A program made the position numbers and the translations under genes. 39,746 nt of DNA from NCBI GenBank assembly GCA_002015125.1, contig MUYB01000029.1, positions 15,012 to 54,757 of the forward strand. Direction: 5' to 3'. Below the pieces are notes generated by a model. It was not told the origin of the DNA, made no database searches, and saw only the letters and a list, made by a program, of their open reading frames with translations. Origin of the DNA: [Haemophilus] felis. Its GTDB lineage: Bacteria; Pseudomonadota; Gammaproteobacteria; Enterobacterales; Pasteurellaceae. Every line of letters starts with the position of its first letter. Within the stretch, counting starts at the first letter, position 1. Below, one piece after another: positions 7,189 through 16,423 of this stretch.

Positions 7189-8385
7189 ATGAATCAACCT
7201 CAAATCATCAAACAAAAACCTTCTCACGTTTTTTTAATGAAGCTTGTATTAGGGGTCATCGTACTGCTTTTTGTAGGCGTGATGATTTTTAATGTGGTTA
7301 AAACCAAAATGATTGAAAAATATATTGCGAATATGGGTGAAAAAGCTTTTCCTGTAACGGCGATGTTAATTGAGCCTCAAGACTGGACACCTGTTATTGA
7401 AGCCACAGGTTTGGTGCGAGCTAATCAAGGGGCGATGTTAAGTGCGCAAATTCCCGGTGTGGTTTCGGAAATTTTGGTGAAATCTGGGCAAGAGGTAAAG
7501 AAAGGTGATGTGTTAGTTAGCCTTGATAGTCGTGTGGAAATGGCGAATTTAAAAGCATCGCAAGCCCAATTAGCTTCAGTAGAAGCCACATATAAACGTT
7601 ATGTTGCTTTATTTAAAACTAAAAGTGTTTCTCAGCAGGAATTAGACAATGCGAAATCTGCTTATCAATCCTTAGTCTCTAATATTGAAGCGGCGAAATC
7701 TGCTATTGAACGCCGACAAATTGTTGCTCCGTTTGACGGAAAAACAGGGATTGTAAAAGTGAATGTGGGGCAGTTTGTGGGCGTTGGTACTGAAATGGTG
7801 CGTTTGGAAGATACTAGCTCAATGAAAATAGATTTTGGTTTATCACAAAATCTATTAGAGCAATTGCATCTTGGTCAGAAGATTACAGCCATTGCAGATG
7901 CAAGAGCAGGAGAAATCTTTAACGCGGAAATTACTACTATTGAACCTGCGGTTAATAATCTGACTGGACTTATTGATGTACAAGCTGTTTTTGATCCGAA
8001 AGACAGCAGCAAATTATTATCAGGTATGTTTACTCGTTTGCGTATTGCCTTGCCAACAGAGACTGATCAAATTGTGGTTCCTCAAGTGGCGGTAAATTAC
8101 AACATGTATGGCGAAATTGCTTATGTGTTAACGCCGCTGTCTGAGGAAGAACGGGAGGCAATGGCTTCTCGACCAGAAGCAGACAAGCTTTACCGCGTGA
8201 AACAAATTATGGTGAATACCAAAGATCGCCAAGGAATTTATGCACAACTTCAGGCGGATGGCATCAAAATGGGCGATATGCTTGTTACCAGCGGTCAACA
8301 AAATTTAGCTAACGGCAGTTTGGTGAAATTAGTGGATAAACAAGCGGTAGGCACAGAAGCGCCAGCGAAGAAAAGCAAGTTATAA
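7189..8385 (+). CDS. acrA: RND efflux periplasmic adaptor (membrane fusion protein)
   Basis: The periplasmic adaptor bridges the inner-membrane RND pump and an outer-membrane channel. The 398 residues show an N-terminal membrane anchor (about 15-37) with no lipobox, so it is held by a transmembrane helix and not by lipid; then a split biotinyl-lipoyl domain (GVVSEILVKSGQEVKKGDVLV and the matching half IVAPFDGKTGIVKVNVGQFV), a coiled-coil hairpin between them (about 120-170, including KTKSVSQQELDNAKSAYQ), a beta-barrel and a membrane-proximal domain. GGAG precedes the ATG. A small sulfoxide reductase gene separates it from the pump gene. It belongs to the MexE/VexC-like adaptor branch by appearance. 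No outer-membrane partner gene follows, so a TolC encoded elsewhere is likely used. Confidence 0.93.
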   Translation: MNQPQIIKQKPSHVFLMKLVLGVIVLLFVGVMIFNVVKTKMIEKYIANMGEKAFPVTAMLIEPQDWTPVIEATGLVRANQGAMLSAQIPGVVSEILVKSGQEVKKGDVLVSLDSRVEMANLKASQAQLASVEATYKRYVALFKTKSVSQQELDNAKSAYQSLVSNIEAAKSAIERRQIVAPFDGKTGIVKVNVGQFVGVGTEMVRLEDTSSMKIDFGLSQNLLEQLHLGQKITAIADARAGEIFNAEITTIEPAVNNLTGLIDVQAVFDPKDSSKLLSGMFTRLRIALPTETDQIVVPQVAVNYNMYGEIAYVLTPLSEEEREAMASRPEADKLYRVKQIMVNTKDRQGIYAQLQADGIKMGDMLVTSGQQNLANGSLVKLVDKQAVGTEAPAKKSKL

Positions 8386-8394
8386 AATCATTTT

Positions 8395-8850
8395 ATGAAC
8401 AATCAAAGAATATTAACGATGAATTACGATTTATTATTGAAGCAATTAGAGCAAATTCTTGCGCCTGAAACTTACCTGATTTCTAGAATGGCGAATGCGT
8501 CGGCGTTTTTATATGAAAATATGTCTGATCTCAATTGGGTGGGATTTTATATTGTCCACGATGGAGTGTTAAAAGTTGGACCCTTTCAAGGCAAGGTCGC
8601 TTGTTCTGATATTGGCTTGGGTAAAGGCGTTTGTGGCTACACTTGGCAAACAGGCACAACAACGGTGGTGGATGATGTGCATCAATTTGCCGGGCATATC
8701 GCCTGCGATAGCGCCTCTCAGTCCGAAGTGGTTATCCCCATTTTCCGTGATGGCAAAATGATTGCGGAACTTGATGTGGATTCCCCTCGTTTAGCCCGAT
8801 TTTCAAAGGAAGATGTGGCATTTTTAGAACAATGCGCTTCACTTATTTGA
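8395..8850 (+). CDS. msrC: Free methionine-(R)-sulfoxide reductase (GAF-domain, MsrC/YebR family)
   Basis: A single GAF-domain protein that reduces free methionine-(R)-sulfoxide in the cytoplasm with electrons from thioredoxin. The family's three catalytic cysteines are all present: C70 (KVACSDIG), C80 (GKGVCGYT) and C104 (GHIACDSAS), together with the NWVGFY and LDVDSPRLARF motifs. At 151 aa it is a little short at the C-terminus compared with the E. coli protein (165 aa). The ATG at 8395 has no strong ribosome binding site; an ATG at 8419 (MNYDLLLKQ) is an equally good start. It begins 10 bases after the adaptor gene and ends 22 bases before the pump gene, so it should be co-transcribed with both. 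This placement is unusual. Confidence 0.9.
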   Translation: MNNQRILTMNYDLLLKQLEQILAPETYLISRMANASAFLYENMSDLNWVGFYIVHDGVLKVGPFQGKVACSDIGLGKGVCGYTWQTGTTTVVDDVHQFAGHIACDSASQSEVVIPIFRDGKMIAELDVDSPRLARFSKEDVAFLEQCASLI

Positions 8851-8871
8851 ATTAAAAAATAGGAATAGAAA

Positions 8872-11800
8872 ATGCGATTTACCGATATTTTTATTCGTCG
8901 CCCTGTTTTGGCAGTGTCCATTAGCTTGCTGATTATTATTTTAGGTTTGCAAGCCATTTCAAAATTGGCGGTGCGCGAATACCCGAAAATGACCACAACT
9001 GTCATTAATGTGTCAACCGTATATCCGGGCGCCGACGCTAATTTGATTCAGGCCTTCGTTACCTCAAAATTGGAGGAAGCAGTAGCACAAGCGGATAATA
9101 TTGATTACTTATCCTCAAAAAGTAGTCCAAATAGCTCATTAATTACGGTCAAAATGAAATTAAACACTGATCCGAATGCGGCGTTAGCAGATGTTTTGGC
9201 GAAAGTAAATTCTGTGCGTTCCCAGCTACCAAGAGGGATTGATGATCCTGTGATCACTTCTTCTTCCGGTGGTGTTGCTATGATGTATATCCAATTTAGT
9301 TCTACTAAGCTAGATGCAAGTCAAGTAACGGATTATATTGAGCGAGTGATTAAGCCGAAGTTCTTTACAGTTGAAGGCGTAGCGGACGTACAGATTTTTG
9401 GTGCTTCTGATTATGCGCTGCGTATTTGGTTAGATCCTGCCAAAATGGCGGCACAAAATTTATCTGCTATCGCCGTGCGCAATGCACTAGCAGCGAATAA
9501 TCTACAAACTGCCGCTGGTAACGACAACGGATTTTATGTGACCTATAAGAATAAAGTAGAGACCACCACAAAATCCGTTACAGAATTGGAAAATTTAGTC
9601 ATCTACGCTAAAGATTCTAAGCTTGTGCGTTTGCGTGATATTGCAGAGGTGGAATTAAATAAATCTAATGACAGCTCTAGAGCGGTGGCGAATGGATTTG
9701 AATCCGTGGTATTGGCTATTAGCCCGACTTCTTCTGCTAACCCATTAGTGGTGGCTAAAAATGTTCGTCCATTGTATGAGCAAATTAAGACTTCTTTGCC
9801 TGAAAGTATGAGCGCGGAGATTTTATATGATACCACTATTGCTATTAATAGTTCTATTAATGAAGTGATTAAAACTATCGCCGAAGCGACTGTGATTGTT
9901 TTGGTGGTGATTACCTTATTTATCGGCTCTTTCCGTGCCATTATCATTCCAGTGGTAACCATTCCAATTTCTTTAATTGGCGTGATTATGCTGCTTCAAG
10001 CCTTTGATTTCTCAATTAATTTGATGACTCTGTTAGCTTTGATCTTGGCTATTGGATTGGTAGTCGATGACGCCATTGTGGTGTTAGAAAACGTGGATCG
10101 TCATATTAAAGAGGGTGAAACGCCATTTCGCGCGGCGATTATTGGTACGCGAGAAATTGCCGTGCCAGTAATTTCTATGACTATTGCACTTATGGCTGTT
10201 TATTCCCCAATGGCATTAATGAGTGGTATTACTGGCTCGTTGTTTAAAGAGTTTGCTTTAACCTTAGCTGGCGCGGTGTTTATTTCAGGCGTGGTGGCGC
10301 TAACCCTATCGCCGATGATGAGTAGCCAGTTGTTAAAACCACATACTCAGCCAAGTCGATTAGAGCAAAAAATTGAGACAATGCTGGATAAATTGAATCA
10401 AGGTTATGACAAAGCGCTCACGCTCGTAATGCAGCAACGTAAATGTATTCTTGCTTTTGCTGCGATTATTTTTTCCACCTTACCATTCCTATTTAACTCT
10501 CTTTCTAGTGAGTTAACGCCGGCGGAAGATAAAGGGGCATTTATGGTAATTGGACGTTCTCCGTCCAATACGAATGTGGATTATGTACAAAAATCCATGC
10601 AAAACTATGAAAAACTTCTCAAAGAAACACCAGAAGTGGACTTTTCTATGGTGATTTCAGGTATTCCAGCCGCGAATCAATCATTGAGTATTGTTACCTT
10701 GAAAGACTGGAAAGAAAGACAGCGTAGCCAAGCGAGTGTTATCGCCGATTTAAACCAACGGGCTAGCGATATTTCAGAGATCTCCTTAACGGCAATTACT
10801 TTGCCTGAAATTAATACAGGGGAATCAGGTGCGCCAATTGGTTTTGTGATTAGTACCGCGGACAGCTATCAAAATCTAGCTCAAGTGGCGCAAAATTTTC
10901 TTGAGAAAATGAAAAAGTCAGGCAATTTTGTGTATAGCGCTTTGGATTTAAAATTTGATACGGCACAAATGCGCATCAAAATAGACAAAGAAAAAGCAGG
11001 TACTTACGGCGTTACCATGCAACAAATTAGCGCCACTTTAGGTAGCTTCTTATCTGCTGCAACTATTGAGCGCGTGGATATTGACGGTCGTGCTTATCGC
11101 ATCATTATGCAGACCAAAAGAGAGGATCGTTTGTCGCCAGAAAGCTTATCCAACTTTTATGTGACTACTAGCAGCGGAAAATCTGTGCCATTGAGTAGCT
11201 TTATTTCCATGACCTTAGAGCCTCAGCCAGCAACATTACCTCGTTTTAGCCAGTTAAATTCAGCGGTGATAAGCGCGGTTGCTTTACCGGGTAAAAGTAT
11301 TGGTGACGCGATCTCATGGTTAAAAGAAACGGCAAAAACCGATTTGCCACAAGGCTATAACTATGACTTTACTAGCCAAGCACGCCAGTTAGAACAAGAG
11401 GGTAATGCCCTTGCATTAACCTTTGTTTTGGCAGTTATCATTATTTTCCTTGTGTTAGCGATTCAGTTTGAATCTATTCGCGATCCAATGGTGATTATGA
11501 TTTCAGTACCGCTTGCGGTGAGTGGTGCATTACTGATGTTGAACTTCTTAAGTTTCTTCAGAATACCGGGGACAACATTGAATATTTATTCACAGGTAGG
11601 ATTAATTACCCTAGTGGGATTGATCACCAAGCATGGTATTTTGATGTGTGAGGTAGCAAAAGAAGAACAATTAAACCATGGAAAAAGTCGTATTGAGGCT
11701 ATTATGTACGCAGCAAAAATACGTTTACGCCCAATCTTAATGACGACCGCCGCGATGATCGCAGGTTTGATTCCATTGCTTTATGCCTCAGGCGCAGGCG

Positions 11801-11943
11801 CAGTTTCACGCTTTAGTATTGGAATTGTGATTGTGGCAGGACTATCTATTGGTACGTTGTTTACTCTCTTTGTGTTACCCGTGATTTATAGTTACATGGC
11901 AACGCAGCACAAACCGCTGCCAGTATTTGAAGAAAAACAATAG
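8872..11943 (+). CDS. acrB: RND multidrug efflux pump, inner-membrane permease
   Basis: A proton-driven drug exporter of the HAE-1 RND family, working as a trimer with the adaptor. The 1023 residues have the family layout: N-terminal MRFTDIFIRRPV, TM1, a large periplasmic loop, TM2-6, a repeat with TM7, a second large loop and TM8-12. The proton-relay pair is present as two adjacent Asp near 398-399 (GLVVDDAIVVLENV), and the TM10 region GLITKHGILMCEV is normal. The final MRFTDIF-type N-terminus places it closer to MexK/VexH-like pumps than to E. coli AcrB. GGAATAG before the ATG may serve as the ribosome binding site. It is the last gene of the TetR operon and is followed by a terminator. Confidence 0.95.
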   Translation: MRFTDIFIRRPVLAVSISLLIIILGLQAISKLAVREYPKMTTTVINVSTVYPGADANLIQAFVTSKLEEAVAQADNIDYLSSKSSPNSSLITVKMKLNTDPNAALADVLAKVNSVRSQLPRGIDDPVITSSSGGVAMMYIQFSSTKLDASQVTDYIERVIKPKFFTVEGVADVQIFGASDYALRIWLDPAKMAAQNLSAIAVRNALAANNLQTAAGNDNGFYVTYKNKVETTTKSVTELENLVIYAKDSKLVRLRDIAEVELNKSNDSSRAVANGFESVVLAISPTSSANPLVVAKNVRPLYEQIKTSLPESMSAEILYDTTIAINSSINEVIKTIAEATVIVLVVITLFIGSFRAIIIPVVTIPISLIGVIMLLQAFDFSINLMTLLALILAIGLVVDDAIVVLENVDRHIKEGETPFRAAIIGTREIAVPVISMTIALMAVYSPMALMSGITGSLFKEFALTLAGAVFISGVVALTLSPMMSSQLLKPHTQPSRLEQKIETMLDKLNQGYDKALTLVMQQRKCILAFAAIIFSTLPFLFNSLSSELTPAEDKGAFMVIGRSPSNTNVDYVQKSMQNYEKLLKETPEVDFSMVISGIPAANQSLSIVTLKDWKERQRSQASVIADLNQRASDISEISLTAITLPEINTGESGAPIGFVISTADSYQNLAQVAQNFLEKMKKSGNFVYSALDLKFDTAQMRIKIDKEKAGTYGVTMQQISATLGSFLSAATIERVDIDGRAYRIIMQTKREDRLSPESLSNFYVTTSSGKSVPLSSFISMTLEPQPATLPRFSQLNSAVISAVALPGKSIGDAISWLKETAKTDLPQGYNYDFTSQARQLEQEGNALALTFVLAVIIIFLVLAIQFESIRDPMVIMISVPLAVSGALLMLNFLSFFRIPGTTLNIYSQVGLITLVGLITKHGILMCEVAKEEQLNHGKSRIEAIMYAAKIRLRPILMTTAAMIAGLIPLLYASGAGAVSRFSIGIVIVAGLSIGTLFTLFVLPVIYSYMATQHKPLPVFEEKQ

Positions 11944-11965
11944 TCGCTAAAATTCAGCTGATAAG

Positions 11966-11999
11966 CACCGTATTTCTTATTGAGGTACGGTGTTTTTTT
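11966..11999 (+). terminator. Rho-independent terminator of the efflux operon
   Basis: CACCGTA (11966-11972) pairs with TACGGTG (11986-11992), followed by seven T. It lies 22 bases after the pump stop codon and before the convergent yjjV gene. Confidence 0.9.
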
Positions 12000-12019
12000 A
12001 TGGGATTTTTTCAGGCGCT

Positions 12020-12820
12020 TTAAATGTGATTATTACTAAATAAAGTACAACTATTTCGCCAAATTGTTTCCTCAATAGAAGCTGGCGCCTCTTGCCTGAG
12101 TTCACATAGAGCTTGAAAACTGACGAGCAAACGCTCTGGACGATTGGGTTGTCCTTGAAAACCAAACACAGGCATATCAGGGCTATCGGTTTCTAACAGC
12201 AAGGCATCGAGAGGTAATTTACTGATGGCTTGGCGTGTTTTATTGGCTCGTTGGTAAGTAATAGTGCCGCCTACGCCAATTTTATAGCCAAGATCCACAA
12301 AATGCTTGGCTTGCGCATAACTGCCTGCAAAGCCATGTATGACGCCTGTTTTGTTTAAATCTGCACGCTTTAAAAATGGCACAAGTTGGTCATGGGATTT
12401 GCGTGAATGGATATTCACAGGCAAGGAAAATTGTTTCGCTAAATGAAGTTGTGCCTCCAAAAATGCACATTGTTTTTGCCATAATTCTGGAGTATTGAGT
12501 TCCGCTACCGCGCGCTCTAAACCAATTTCCGCAAGGGCAACACAGTTTATTGGACGTTGTGCTAGCGCCAGCGCCAATGTGTCGAGATCTTCTTGTTGAT
12601 GTTGCTGAATATAAAGGGGATGCAAGCCCAAGCCGTAATATAACTGTTGCGGATAGTCTGCGCTCATTTTTTCGATACGCGCAAAATCTTGTTGTTGCAC
12701 CGCCACAATAAGGATTTTTTTCACTTGCGCAGCGAGGGCGTTTTCAACCAATTGGGCAAGCGGCTCTTGGGTCTCTTGCTGCAAATAATCCAAATGAGTG
12801 TGCGTATCGAAAAAAGCCAT
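12020..12820 (-). CDS. yjjV: TatD-family metal-dependent hydrolase YjjV
   Basis: A TIM-barrel metal-dependent hydrolase of the TatD family, probably a DNase or nucleotide phosphoesterase. The metal ligands expected for the family are visible: DTHTHLD at the N-terminus, ALAEIGLE, NIHSRKSH, GVIHGFAG and LLLETDSPDMP near the C-terminus. The segment GGTITYQRANKTRQAISKLP and GFQGQPNRPE identify the YjjV branch. I start at 12820 (MAFFDTHTH, 266 aa) because an earlier in-frame ATG at 12859 would overlap the transporter gene and add 13 non-conserved residues. It follows the SulP gene by 13 bases on the same strand, so the two are probably co-transcribed. Confidence 0.92.
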   Translation of the reverse strand: MAFFDTHTHLDYLQQETQEPLAQLVENALAAQVKKILIVAVQQQDFARIEKMSADYPQQLYYGLGLHPLYIQQHQQEDLDTLALALAQRPINCVALAEIGLERAVAELNTPELWQKQCAFLEAQLHLAKQFSLPVNIHSRKSHDQLVPFLKRADLNKTGVIHGFAGSYAQAKHFVDLGYKIGVGGTITYQRANKTRQAISKLPLDALLLETDSPDMPVFGFQGQPNRPERLLVSFQALCELRQEAPASIEETIWRNSCTLFSNNHI

Positions 12821-12833
12821 AAAATTCAGCCTG

Positions 12834-14582
12834 TTATGCCTGATTTTCTTGCTGTTCAAACAAGCGAATTTTGTTGAAGGTTTCCGTTAAATCGGGCGCA
12901 AAATTAATTTTTTGGATTTCTGCAACCCCATTAGACTTCACGATCATTCGTAAAGGTTGGAACTGCATATTGCACATATAAAGCTGTTGGTGCGGTAGCA
13001 TATGTTGCACAAAGCGAGTTAAAGCGTGAATTCCGCCGGTATCAAGCACGGTAACTGCATCGCATTGCAACACAATATGCTTGATTTCATGATCAGTATG
13101 CACAGTTTTGTCGTGCAAATCCGCGAAGAGATTGTCCGCCGCGGCGAAAAATAAAGGACCGCTGATGCGGTAGACTAATACGTCATCAAGATCTTCTGGT
13201 GCTGGTAAAGCGATGGATTTGGTCATTTCCGCAATGGTGCGAATGAACAGCAAGCTTGCCAACAACACACCCACGGTAATGGCAATCACCATATCAAAAA
13301 TCACCGTCAAAATTAAACAAGTTAGCAACACGGCAATTTCATTGCGTCCAGAACGGCGAACCAGTTGAATAATTTGTCCCACATTTGCCATATTCCATGC
13401 CACCAACAGCAGTAGCGCCGCCATAGAAGACAGTGGCAAATAAGAAAGTGCTTTGGCAAAAAACATCAAGGCGAATAGCACTAAGAGGGCGTGCACGATA
13501 CTTGCAATGGGCGATACCGCACCTGCTTTTACATTGGTAACAGAACGTGCAATGGCTGCGGTGGCGGTAATGCCACCAAAGAAAGGTGCGGCAATATTGC
13601 CTAATCCTTGGGCTAATAATTCATTATTGGAATGATGTTTGGTGTCCGTCATATTGTCGAGGATTACCGCGCACAACAGAGACTCGATGGCGCCTAACAC
13701 TGCCATAGAAAAGGCGGCAGGCAGCAAAGATTGAATAGTTTCAAAGTTCCAAAGCACTTTTTCCCCCTGTGCGTTTGGAATTTCCCAAGGCAGCATAAAT
13801 TCAGGCAGACTATTTGGAATACCGTAGCCTGTGCTACCGTCGGCGAGGGTATATTGGAACGCAGAGCCAATGGTTGCTACCTCAAAATCAAATGCCATTA
13901 ATCCTAAGGTGCATAAAGTGGCAATAATCACCGCAGGTAAATGTCCGGGAATAGGCAAGCGTAATCTATGCCATTGCGTTAAGATGACTAAAGTTAATAC
14001 GCCAATGGCAGCATCCGCCCAATGAATAGAGGGCAAGGCGCCAGCGATAATCTGCACTTTCTCTATGTAATGGCTGGGCATTTTTTCAATGGTTAAGCCG
14101 AGAAAGTCTTTGATTTGCAACGTTGCAATCACAATGCCGATACCGCAGGTAAAGCCTAAGGTAACGGGCAAAGGAATATATTCGATTAAACGTCCTAAAC
14201 GAAATAACGCCATAAGCACTAAAATTACCCCAGATAATAAGGTTGCCATTAATAAACCACTTAAACCGAATTGTTGGGTAACGGGATACAAAATCACCAC
14301 GAATGCGGCGGTAGGGCCTGAAATATTAAAGCGAGAACCCCCTGTCAACGCAATTAATATGCCCGCTACAATGGCGGTATATAAACCATATTGAGGCGCC
14401 ACTCCACTAGCAATGGCGAGGGCCATAGAAAGAGGAATGGCGATAACGCCGACGGTTAGCCCTGCAATAATATCTTTGATTAAATGATGGCGAGAATATC
14501 CAGCTCGAAAGCTATCTTTTAAGGCACTAAAAGGTTTAACGGATAAGAAAACATTTTTGTTGAGAAACCATTTATTCAACAT
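12834..14582 (-). CDS. dauA: SulP-family anion transporter with STAS domain (DauA-like)
   Basis: An inner-membrane SulP/SLC26 transporter of 582 residues. About 10-14 hydrophobic segments occupy roughly residues 35-435, including the conserved IAGLTVGVIAIPLSMALAIA of TM1 and GSRFNISGPTAAF in TM3. A cytoplasmic STAS domain follows (about 450-560), with VLQCDAVTVLDTGGIHAL at its core. The length and region order resemble E. coli DauA (YchM), which carries C4-dicarboxylates, more than sulfate permeases; the substrate here is inferred only. It is followed by yjjV after 13 bases. The nearest upstream feature is tRNA-Ser on the opposite strand. Confidence 0.88.
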   Translation of the reverse strand: MLNKWFLNKNVFLSVKPFSALKDSFRAGYSRHHLIKDIIAGLTVGVIAIPLSMALAIASGVAPQYGLYTAIVAGILIALTGGSRFNISGPTAAFVVILYPVTQQFGLSGLLMATLLSGVILVLMALFRLGRLIEYIPLPVTLGFTCGIGIVIATLQIKDFLGLTIEKMPSHYIEKVQIIAGALPSIHWADAAIGVLTLVILTQWHRLRLPIPGHLPAVIIATLCTLGLMAFDFEVATIGSAFQYTLADGSTGYGIPNSLPEFMLPWEIPNAQGEKVLWNFETIQSLLPAAFSMAVLGAIESLLCAVILDNMTDTKHHSNNELLAQGLGNIAAPFFGGITATAAIARSVTNVKAGAVSPIASIVHALLVLFALMFFAKALSYLPLSSMAALLLLVAWNMANVGQIIQLVRRSGRNEIAVLLTCLILTVIFDMVIAITVGVLLASLLFIRTIAEMTKSIALPAPEDLDDVLVYRISGPLFFAAADNLFADLHDKTVHTDHEIKHIVLQCDAVTVLDTGGIHALTRFVQHMLPHQQLYMCNMQFQPLRMIVKSNGVAEIQKINFAPDLTETFNKIRLFEQQENQA

Positions 14583-14671
14583 AAATCAACTCGATGAGAA
14601 AAGGAAAGAAATAAACGCGCTTATTTTAACGTAAAATTTCACGCTATTTTATGTGTTAACGCAAAAAAAAC

Positions 14672-14700
14672 TTGACTAAATGAGGCGAAGTTTTTATATT
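14672..14700 (+). promoter_or_regulatory. Promoter of tRNA-Ser
   Basis: TTGACT (14672-14677) and TATATT (14695-14700) with an ideal 17-base spacer, followed by a GC-rich discriminator (CGCACCC). Such discriminators are typical of stable RNA promoters under stringent control. The tRNA begins 19 bases after the -10 box. Confidence 0.8.
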
Positions 14701-14718
14701 TCGCACCCTGTTTCGAAT

Positions 14719-14808
14719 GGTGAGGTGTCCGAGTGGTTGAAGGAGCACGCCTGGAAAGCGTGTATGTAGGAAACTGCATCAAGGGTTCGAATCCCTTCCT
14801 CACCGCCA
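14719..14808 (+). tRNA. serT: tRNA-Ser (anticodon GGA)
   Basis: A 90-nt class II tRNA with CCA encoded. The acceptor stem GGTGAGG (14719-14725) pairs with CCTCACC (14798-14804); the anticodon stem CACGC/GCGTG encloses the loop with anticodon GGA (14753-14755), reading UCC and UCU; a long variable arm follows (TATGTAGGAAACTGCATC region); and the T loop has GGTTCGAATCC. The gene symbol is a guess by isoacceptor; the identity of the tRNA is firm. Confidence 0.96.
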
Positions 14809-14916
14809 TGATTTATCCTATGTGATTACTCCCCTATAAGAATAACTGCACTTTTCCTTCAGTAAACATAAATACGATAATGCTTAATTAGATCTCCAAG
14901 GATTATCATCGCAATT

Positions 14917-15777
14917 TTATACACGAATCCAATCTTTACAGGGAATACCTTGAGATTGTTGTTCTAATTTGGGATCGGCAAACCATTGTTTTGGTGCAAT
15001 CACAATTTTCTGTGCATTTTCGCACAACCATGCTCCCCACCAACTAAAACTACTGTTAGCGATAATATGATGCTGACAAAGACTCATTAAATAAATATCT
15101 TCCTGTGGATTACTAAATGTTGGACTATTCACATATACTACATTCTCGAAATTTAATTCTTCTCGACACCAATCAATATCATTAGAAAACACAAAATATG
15201 TCAAAGGTTCATTGAGTTTTTGTTCTAATAAGGCTTGTGCTTTTTGGTAATAATCTAAACCACAAAAACCATGAATGTTGATATTTTCTGCACTAATATA
15301 ATCCCCTCGGCGAATATGCACTGCAACGGAATTCTTCTGTTGAGAAATTAAATTTGCGATTTCTTGGCTATATTCAGACAAAGGTACTTGCAACTTAAAC
15401 TCTTGCAATAAAGTTGCTCGAATATGGGAGAAATAACGTTCATTTTGAAAATAGCCAGTGATATAACTGTGATTTGGAAGATTTGCTAATTCAGGTTGGT
15501 ATGCTAAATTTTTTTCTTGATGCTGCGTCAATATTTTTCGTGCGTTTTTTAAATATCTCAAATAAATTTTATGTAAAATACCATGCAAATTTTTGAAATA
15601 ATAAAAATCTTTCAGGGTTATGGCATATTTGTCTAGCTCGAATCCCGTGTGATGCTTATTTTTTAAAAAATCCAAGGTTTCAATTTTTACTTGAATACCC
15701 CGTTCGGCTAAAGCCCTAGCATAGGCGTATTGAAACATTTGGTTTCCCAATCCGCCATGAATTTTAACGATGATCAT
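14917..15777 (-). CDS. Family 11 glycosyltransferase, probable alpha-1,2-fucosyltransferase
   Basis: A 286-residue GT11 enzyme; these usually transfer L-fucose from GDP-fucose to galactose in alpha-1,2 linkage, making H-antigen-like structures on LOS or O-antigen. Diagnostic motifs: the N-terminal VKIHGGLGNQMFQYAYARAL, the donor-binding HIRRGDYIS near 153 and IIANSSFSWWGAWL near 238. No membrane segment. The gene is AT-rich and stands alone between tRNA-Ser and rraA; no GDP-fucose synthesis genes (gmd, fcl) are nearby. That pattern suggests acquisition, with donor supplied from elsewhere in the genome. Some GT11 members use other donors, so fucose specificity is inferred. Confidence 0.85.
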   Translation of the reverse strand: MIIVKIHGGLGNQMFQYAYARALAERGIQVKIETLDFLKNKHHTGFELDKYAITLKDFYYFKNLHGILHKIYLRYLKNARKILTQHQEKNLAYQPELANLPNHSYITGYFQNERYFSHIRATLLQEFKLQVPLSEYSQEIANLISQQKNSVAVHIRRGDYISAENINIHGFCGLDYYQKAQALLEQKLNEPLTYFVFSNDIDWCREELNFENVVYVNSPTFSNPQEDIYLMSLCQHHIIANSSFSWWGAWLCENAQKIVIAPKQWFADPKLEQQSQGIPCKDWIRV

Positions 15778-15818
15778 ATTGTTTTTCTGTAAAAAATAAT
15801 GGGTGTAATGGAGAGGGG

Positions 15819-15848
15819 AATGGACAAAATATGGGATTTTTGTCCATT
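15819..15848. repeat. 11-bp perfect inverted repeat upstream of the GT11 gene
   Basis: AATGGACAAAA (15819-15829) and TTTTGTCCATT (15838-15848) with an 8-base loop, between rraA and the GT11 gene (both minus). On the minus strand the hairpin is not followed by a T run, so it is not a clean terminator for rraA. It could be an attenuating hairpin or a protein-binding site. Confidence 0.5.
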
Positions 15849-15876
15849 TTCTTATTTTGATTATGTACGTTGCAGA

Positions 15877-16380
15877 TTATTCCTCTTCCTCAAAATCCTC
15901 TAATTCTAAAGGTTCTTGCGAGAGGATAATGCCTGTTAAATCCGCATAAACATAATCTTCTGGGAAAAAGGTAACGCCACCGAAATTCACTGGCACATCC
16001 ACTTCACCTTGGTTAGTGTCATCTGCGCGTACGGGAATAGGCGCCAGCGCTTGAATACCGATGTCGAGATTTTCCAATTGCTGAATTTGGCGAACGGCGC
16101 CATTCACGATGATGCCTTCCCAGCCATTATCGACGGCAAGTTGTGCTAGTGAAGCATCTAATAAGGCGCGACGTACAGCGCCACCGCCGTCGATTAATAA
16201 CACTCGGCCTTCGCCATTTTCTTCTAGAATTTCAGCAATTAAGCCATTGTTTTCAAAGCATTTCACTGTGGTAACTTTTCCAAAGAAACTGCTTACGCCA
16301 CCAAAACTCGAAAAAATGGGTTCTACCACGTCCACTTGATCGAGGTAAATATCACACAACTCAGAAGTATCAATGTACAT
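15877..16380 (-). CDS. rraA: Regulator of ribonuclease E activity A
   Basis: RraA is a trimeric ring protein that binds the C-terminal region of RNase E and slows mRNA decay. The 167 residues include the family core [36 protein letters not shown] and [20 protein letters not shown], as well as the acidic tail ending DFEEEE. AAAGGTGA lies just before the ATG. It lies 43 bases downstream of menA on the same strand, an order shared with E. coli (menA-rraA), where the gene was once misnamed menG. Confidence 0.96.
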   Translation of the reverse strand: MYIDTSELCDIYLDQVDVVEPIFSSFGGVSSFFGKVTTVKCFENNGLIAEILEENGEGRVLLIDGGGAVRRALLDASLAQLAVDNGWEGIIVNGAVRQIQQLENLDIGIQALAPIPVRADDTNQGEVDVPVNFGGVTFFPEDYVYADLTGIILSQEPLELEDFEEEE

Positions 16381-16423
16381 AAAATCACCTTTTTTTGAGA
16401 TAAAAATCCTAAGTAGTATATGC

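Noticed and set aside
9603..9962. 119-codon antisense open frame inside the RND pump gene
   Set aside because: Mirrors the coding sequence of a conserved membrane protein; no initiation signal or recognisable domain.
15640..15650. Short match (TCGAATCCC) to the tRNA-Ser T arm inside the GT11 gene, as a possible attachment-site remnant
   Set aside because: Only nine bases, inside coding sequence that is intact, and no integrase gene nearby.
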